From: Spartobacteria bacterium UBA695
GTDB taxonomy: Bacteria; Verrucomicrobiota; Verrucomicrobiia; Chthoniobacterales; Chthoniobacteraceae
Reading direction: 5' to 3'
Assembly: GCA_002298145.1 (NCBI GenBank)
Contig: DBMP01000025.1
Location: 62,001 to 126,000 of the forward strand
Length of the DNA: 64,000 bases
A program made the position numbers and the translations under genes. This document shows positions 61,501 through 64,000 of the stretch, piece after piece (position 1 is the first letter of the stretch; every line of letters begins with the position of its first letter). The notes beneath the pieces are model-generated. The model saw only the letters and a program-made list of their open reading frames with translations, ran no database searches and was not told where the DNA came from.

Positions 61501-62487
61501 TCCGACGCTTGGGAAAAGGCCGCGCGCCGCTGGGAAAAACCGGCCCTAACAGCGTGGTCCTTCGGCGACTTGCCGGAATCGACCGTGGTGGAGCAAATCG
61601 GCGGCGCGCCGCTGCTCGCCTACCCCGGGCTCGCTCCGGGCGATGCGCCGGGAACGGCGGATCTGCGGCTCTTCCGCACCCGGGCCGAGGCGGATGCCGT
61701 GACCCCAGAAGGCGTCCGGCGCCTAGCCGAAGCCGCGCTGGGCCGGGACTTGGCCTGGCTGCAAAAAGAGCTGCGCGGCATGGCCCGCCACGTGGGGGGA
61801 ACCGCCACGCCCGGAGCGGCGAATAAGCCGGTCTCCTTTGGCGCGGCGCTCGACCAGCTTTCCGTCCGTTTCAGCGCGCCCAAGGCCGGTGCGCCCAAAA
61901 ACGCCGCCGCAGAGGCCCCGGCCTCCGCCGAAGCGCTCCCGCAAAGCGCCTACCGGCACCTCACCCGCCACGCCCTGCGGCTTGAACCGCTGCGGCCGCT
62001 CACCGAGGCGCGCTTCAAGGCGATGCTCGAAACCGCCCGGCGCGATCTGCCGCTGCTTGCCCGGCGCGTCAGCGACCTGGCCGGGACGGTCCTCAAAGCC
62101 CGCGCCACCATCCTCGCCTCGCCCAAGCGCTACCCAGGCCTGGAGGAGGACCTGGAGCGCCTCGTGCCCGCCGATTTCCTCGACCAGACGCCGCATCCCC
62201 AGCTCCACCACCTCCCGCGCTACCTGCGGGCCGTCCAGCTCCGGGCGGAGCGCGCCTCGATCAGCCCACTTTATTTGACCAAAGACCGGGAAAAAGCCCG
62301 TTCGCTGGCTCCATTTCTACCCGGCGGCGAGGTGGAAAAGACCATCCCACCGGAAAACCGGGAAGCCTACCGCTGGCTGCTGGAGGAATTCCGGGTCAGC
62401 CTTTTCGCCCAGGAGCTCGGCACGGCCCAGCCCGCCTCAGCCCAGCGGTTGAGTGCGCTAGCGGACGCCGGTCGAGCCGTTCGGTGA
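58534..62487 (+). CDS. hrpA: ATP-dependent RNA helicase HrpA
   Basis: A 1317-residue DEAH helicase from GTG 58534. Motif I is VAGETGSGKTTQLPK, Ia CTQPRRVAAMS, II LILDEAHERS, III ITSATIDTEAF, IV in VLVFLPTERDIREA, V ATNIAETSLTIPRI and VI QRAGRAGRVREG. After the helicase core come the HA2 and OB domains and a long C-terminal DUF3418 domain, as in E. coli HrpA (about 1300 residues). A Pro/Ala/Lys-rich insert near residues 635-660 is a low-complexity linker. HrpA resolves stalled ribosomes and processes mRNAs. The last 30 bases overlap the convergent protease gene. Confidence 0.95.
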   Translation: MTGLHPTPAIPAIAYPPDLPITARREEIVAALRRHRVLIVAGETGSGKTTQLPKMCLEAGLGQKGRIGCTQPRRVAAMSISRRVAEELKVTWGREVGCKMRFNDDTSRETQVKFMTDGILLAEIQSDPLLRSYSALILDEAHERSLNIDFLLGHLQGVLEKRADLKVIITSATIDTEAFSKAFGNAPIIEVSGRLFPVDIRYQPLGEASAEENEDAGGESYVEGTARAAEDALIETDDGDVLVFLPTERDIREARELLEDRLGSAAEVLPLYGRLAGGDQQRIFSPGPKRRVVLATNIAETSLTIPRIAVVIDTGLARVSRYNPRTRTKRLPVEPVSQSSANQRAGRAGRVREGLCIRLYSQEDFEKRPRFTQPEIQRANLAEVILRMKAFGLGDVETFPFLNPPLGQAIRGGYQLLQELGALLEGEGGCWTLTALGHELARLPLDPTLGRMLLEARTRGALDELLVVAAGLSVPDPRERPEDAREAAAAAHKTFEHPESDFLTLLNLWNAAPAADGPSVHTSRNALRRFCKANYLSLSRMREWRDIYRQLSETMRETGARRPLPRREREPRDRDQRNPRISPEDERYAAVHESILAGLIGQVAQREERNAYKACGSRAVTLFPGSGLYERMQKRKPKAPPAARPGAPKPPGSRQPEWIVAGEIVQTSQLFARTVARIEPEWIVDLGGHLCKFSYVHPQWSAKAGRVLVWERVLLHGLEVFKRQVDYGRIDPAAATEIFIRGALVGGDVRLNQRFFSENQALRERIESALTKVRSHRVHDLDEAFFRFYAEQIRGVSSVHDLNRLVRERITAEPRFLCATEEDLMDAEHFAYDREAFPDHVDLGNSVLPLAYAYNPGEEEDGVTVRIPLPLAERLTPAELQWMVPGLRTEQIGELLHSLPKSVRKQLMPLEPKVAALVAEFRPEGNDLPAALAALIRRKYGVDIQPEDWKSLPDYLRPRVEVVDRKNQPLAAGRDLHAVRATLDSQDVQSDAWEKAARRWEKPALTAWSFGDLPESTVVEQIGGAPLLAYPGLAPGDAPGTADLRLFRTRAEADAVTPEGVRRLAEAALGRDLAWLQKELRGMARHVGGTATPGAANKPVSFGAALDQLSVRFSAPKAGAPKNAAAEAPASAEALPQSAYRHLTRHALRLEPLRPLTEARFKAMLETARRDLPLLARRVSDLAGTVLKARATILASPKRYPGLEEDLERLVPADFLDQTPHPQLHHLPRYLRAVQLRAERASISPLYLTKDREKARSLAPFLPGGEVEKTIPPENREAYRWLLEEFRVSLFAQELGTAQPASAQRLSALADAGRAVR

Positions 62488-63459
62488 GGTCGGAACGCCC
62501 GGGATCGTTTGCGAGTGCAGGGCTTTTTGTTGAGCCTGGATTTCCTTGGCCCGCTTCTGAGCCTGCGCCACGGCGGGCACGGCCAGGCTCGCCAGCATGG
62601 CCACAATCGCCACAGTCACGAGGACATTCGCCCCGCCGCCGCGCCCTCCGGCGGTGAAAATGGCGAAGAAATAGGCCAGCGGATGCCGCCCGCCCCGGAC
62701 CATGGGGGAGCCGTCGCGTAAGGAGATCAACTGGGCGACGCGCTGGGAAAGGGTCGGGTAGCCGGAGGTCAGCTCGTGCAGCGAAACAAAGAAGCCGCGG
62801 TGCTCCCGGTGCTGCCGGGCAAAGGAATCCGGGCTCATGCAAAGCCCGGCCACCTTGCCGCCGGAAAGGGCCATCATGGCTTCGATGCCCCCGTCGATAT
62901 TGCCGCAGGCGAGGGCCCCATGGCGGTCGCAGGTGGCCTCGCAGGCCCGGCGGTAAGCCGCACCGAGCAGCGGCACGAGGCTGCCCGGCAGGAGGAAGAG
63001 CTGCTTGACGATGTGGCCGCGTTTGATGTGTCCGAGTTCATGGCCGAGGATGAAGCGGATGCGCGGGGAGTCCTCGCCGTGGGCTTCCAGCATATCAGAA
63101 AAAAGCACCACGAAATCGCGCCCCGAAAAGCGGGTGGCAAAGGCGTTAAGGAGCCCGCCGGATTGCAGGATGTAAAGCTCGGGAACGTGCCTGACCCCAA
63201 GCTCGGAAGCGACCTCCAGGAACGTGTGGTACAAGCCGGGGAGCTGCTCTTCGCTCACCCGCACGCCCTCGGAGCGGAGATGCCCGATCAAGAGGCCGTG
63301 GCCAAACCAGAGAAACACGCCAAAGGCCAGGGCGTAGAGGATTCCGACGATGGAAATCAAGAGAGCCAGCCAGCAAACGAGGGAAACGAGGAGGACCAGG
63401 AAAAGGTAGGTTTTTTCCTTGGGAAGAGTGAGGGTTTCGGGGGAGAGTCCGTTCGACAT
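62458..63459 (-). CDS. M48-family metalloprotease
   Basis: A 333-residue membrane protease. Two helices at residues 17-57 (TYLFLVLLVSLVCWLALLIS and onward) precede the catalytic domain, with the zinc motif HELGH in FILGHELGHIKRGH and the third ligand Glu in CEATCDRHG. After the domain a further hydrophobic helix (NVLVTVAIVAMLASLAVPAV) and a Gln/Lys-rich tail (QAQKRAKEIQAQQKALHSQ) occur; this segment resembles the N-terminal helix of pseudopilins. Family relatives include HtpX and Ste24-type proteases. It overlaps the end of hrpA by 30 bases on the opposite strand. Confidence 0.88.
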   Translation of the reverse strand: MSNGLSPETLTLPKEKTYLFLVLLVSLVCWLALLISIVGILYALAFGVFLWFGHGLLIGHLRSEGVRVSEEQLPGLYHTFLEVASELGVRHVPELYILQSGGLLNAFATRFSGRDFVVLFSDMLEAHGEDSPRIRFILGHELGHIKRGHIVKQLFLLPGSLVPLLGAAYRRACEATCDRHGALACGNIDGGIEAMMALSGGKVAGLCMSPDSFARQHREHRGFFVSLHELTSGYPTLSQRVAQLISLRDGSPMVRGGRHPLAYFFAIFTAGGRGGGANVLVTVAIVAMLASLAVPAVAQAQKRAKEIQAQQKALHSQTIPGVPTSPNGSTGVR

Positions 63460-63547
63460 GAGGCCCTTTCTAGCCGGGCCCTTTTCACAAGTCCAGCCTC
63501 GCTTTTCCGGTTGCTATTTGCCCCGGGGGCTGCGACTTTTCCTCGGC

Positions 63548-64000
63548 ATGCAAACGATCCCGCTGGCCCAACTTGAGGAAATGTTCGCCTCCCTGCGAAC
63601 AGAAGACAACTCGATCGACGGTGAAATGCTTTGGGGCTATTACTTCACGGCCCCTGAAGCCGATGCCCTCGAGCCGGTCGCCAAGGCGCTCGAAGAACTT
63701 GGTTACGACGTCGCCGATATTTTCGAGAGCGACGAGGAGCCGCTCTTTATTCTCCAGGCCGAACGCTTTGAAAAACAGACGCCGGAAACCCTTTTTGCCC
63801 TCAACGCCGAACTCGAAGCTCTGGCCGCGAAGTTCCCTGGCGTGGAATATGACGGCATGGACGTGAACGCACTGGATGGCGACGCTTCGCTCGAAGAAGG
63901 CGAAGGCGGCCACGGCTGCTGCGGCGGCCATGGCGGCGGGGAAGGCTGCGGCTGCGGCCACGGCTCCGAGTCCCAGGAGGAAGAGCACGAATGTTGCGGC
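63548..64000 (+). CDS. RraB-like protein with Cys/His-rich C-terminal tail, truncated by window end
   Basis: The frame from ATG 63548 is open to the end of the window (151 codons). Residues 1-100 look like the RraB (regulator of RNase E activity B) domain: ASLRTEDNSIDGEMLWGYYF, AKALEELGYDVADIF and PLFILQAERFEKQTPETLFALNA, where the family has VDHWFYF, and YxVxxxxxxx. The visible C-terminus is a metal-binding tail with CCGGHGGGEGCGCGH and HECCG, rich in Cys, His and Gly. This Cys/His tail is not a standard part of RraB. The stop lies beyond the window. Confidence 0.65.
   Translation, partial: MQTIPLAQLEEMFASLRTEDNSIDGEMLWGYYFTAPEADALEPVAKALEELGYDVADIFESDEEPLFILQAERFEKQTPETLFALNAELEALAAKFPGVEYDGMDVNALDGDASLEEGEGGHGCCGGHGGGEGCGCGHGSESQEEEHECCG

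Noticed and set aside
1..64000. CRISPR arrays, tRNA or rRNA genes, insertion sequences, prophage
   Set aside because: No regularly spaced repeats, cloverleaf sequences with TTCGA arms, rRNA-like blocks, transposase or phage proteins were seen in any intergenic region or reading frame.

Overview
The window is GC-rich bacterial DNA with no rRNA, tRNA, CRISPR array, phage or insertion sequence that I can see. Gene content suggests a Gram-negative member of the Verrucomicrobiota (Opitutaceae- or Terrimicrobium-like). The pointers are outer-membrane porins and a TonB receptor, many sugar genes each with its own AraC-type regulator, few Shine-Dalgarno sequences, a squalene-hopene cyclase, and a small CxxC secreted protein next to a copper receptor. 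The phylum call is inference; no marker gene is present to prove it.

Region 1 (1-16.9 kb) is the most unusual part. It is one long same-strand block with short gaps or overlaps: a porin, a radical SAM protein, an SsuABC/TauABC-like importer (binding protein, permease, ATPase), a flavin-type split-barrel protein, and two tandem 360-residue proteins. These two match the sulfinate desulfinase DszB in length and keep its Cys/His/Arg catalytic residues, and they have no signal peptide. Next come a membrane ABC exporter module with a DUF4418 protein, a fused ATPase-activator/HgdB-like iron-sulfur reductase with a second HgdB-like subunit, an ABC-2 exporter, and a YezD-like (DUF2292) protein. I read this as a candidate organosulfur import and desulfurisation system driven by low-potential electron transfer. 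That function is a hypothesis.

Region 2 (17.0-19.8 kb) holds a copper-type TonB receptor with the OprC CxxxM...HxM residues and a small CxxC protein. Region 3 (19.9-27.5 kb) is a sugar module: an AraC regulator, an SGNH esterase, the L-arabinose transporter genes araFGH, and a divergent OprB-type porin. The araF-oprB intergenic region carries repeated palindromic sites.

Region 4 (27.7-39.3 kb) has a 1649-residue hybrid sensor kinase followed by a REC-histidine kinase. It continues with a GH2 beta-mannosidase divergent from an AraC regulator, a TPR protein, another AraC regulator and a TetR regulator. Region 5 (39.4-47.0 kb) is an MdtABC-like RND efflux operon without a TolC gene, ending in a nested inverted-repeat element.

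Region 6 (47.1-64 kb) is mostly housekeeping: a GalU-like nucleotidyltransferase overlapping a plant-type glucuronokinase homologue, an FtsB-like protein, enolase, biotin ligase, NadC, squalene-hopene cyclase with its TetR regulator, an FlK-like thioesterase, HrpA helicase, an M48 protease, and an RraB-like protein with a Cys/His-rich tail cut by the window end. Two strong inverted-repeat structures (near 51.6 kb and 58.4 kb) lie between these genes.
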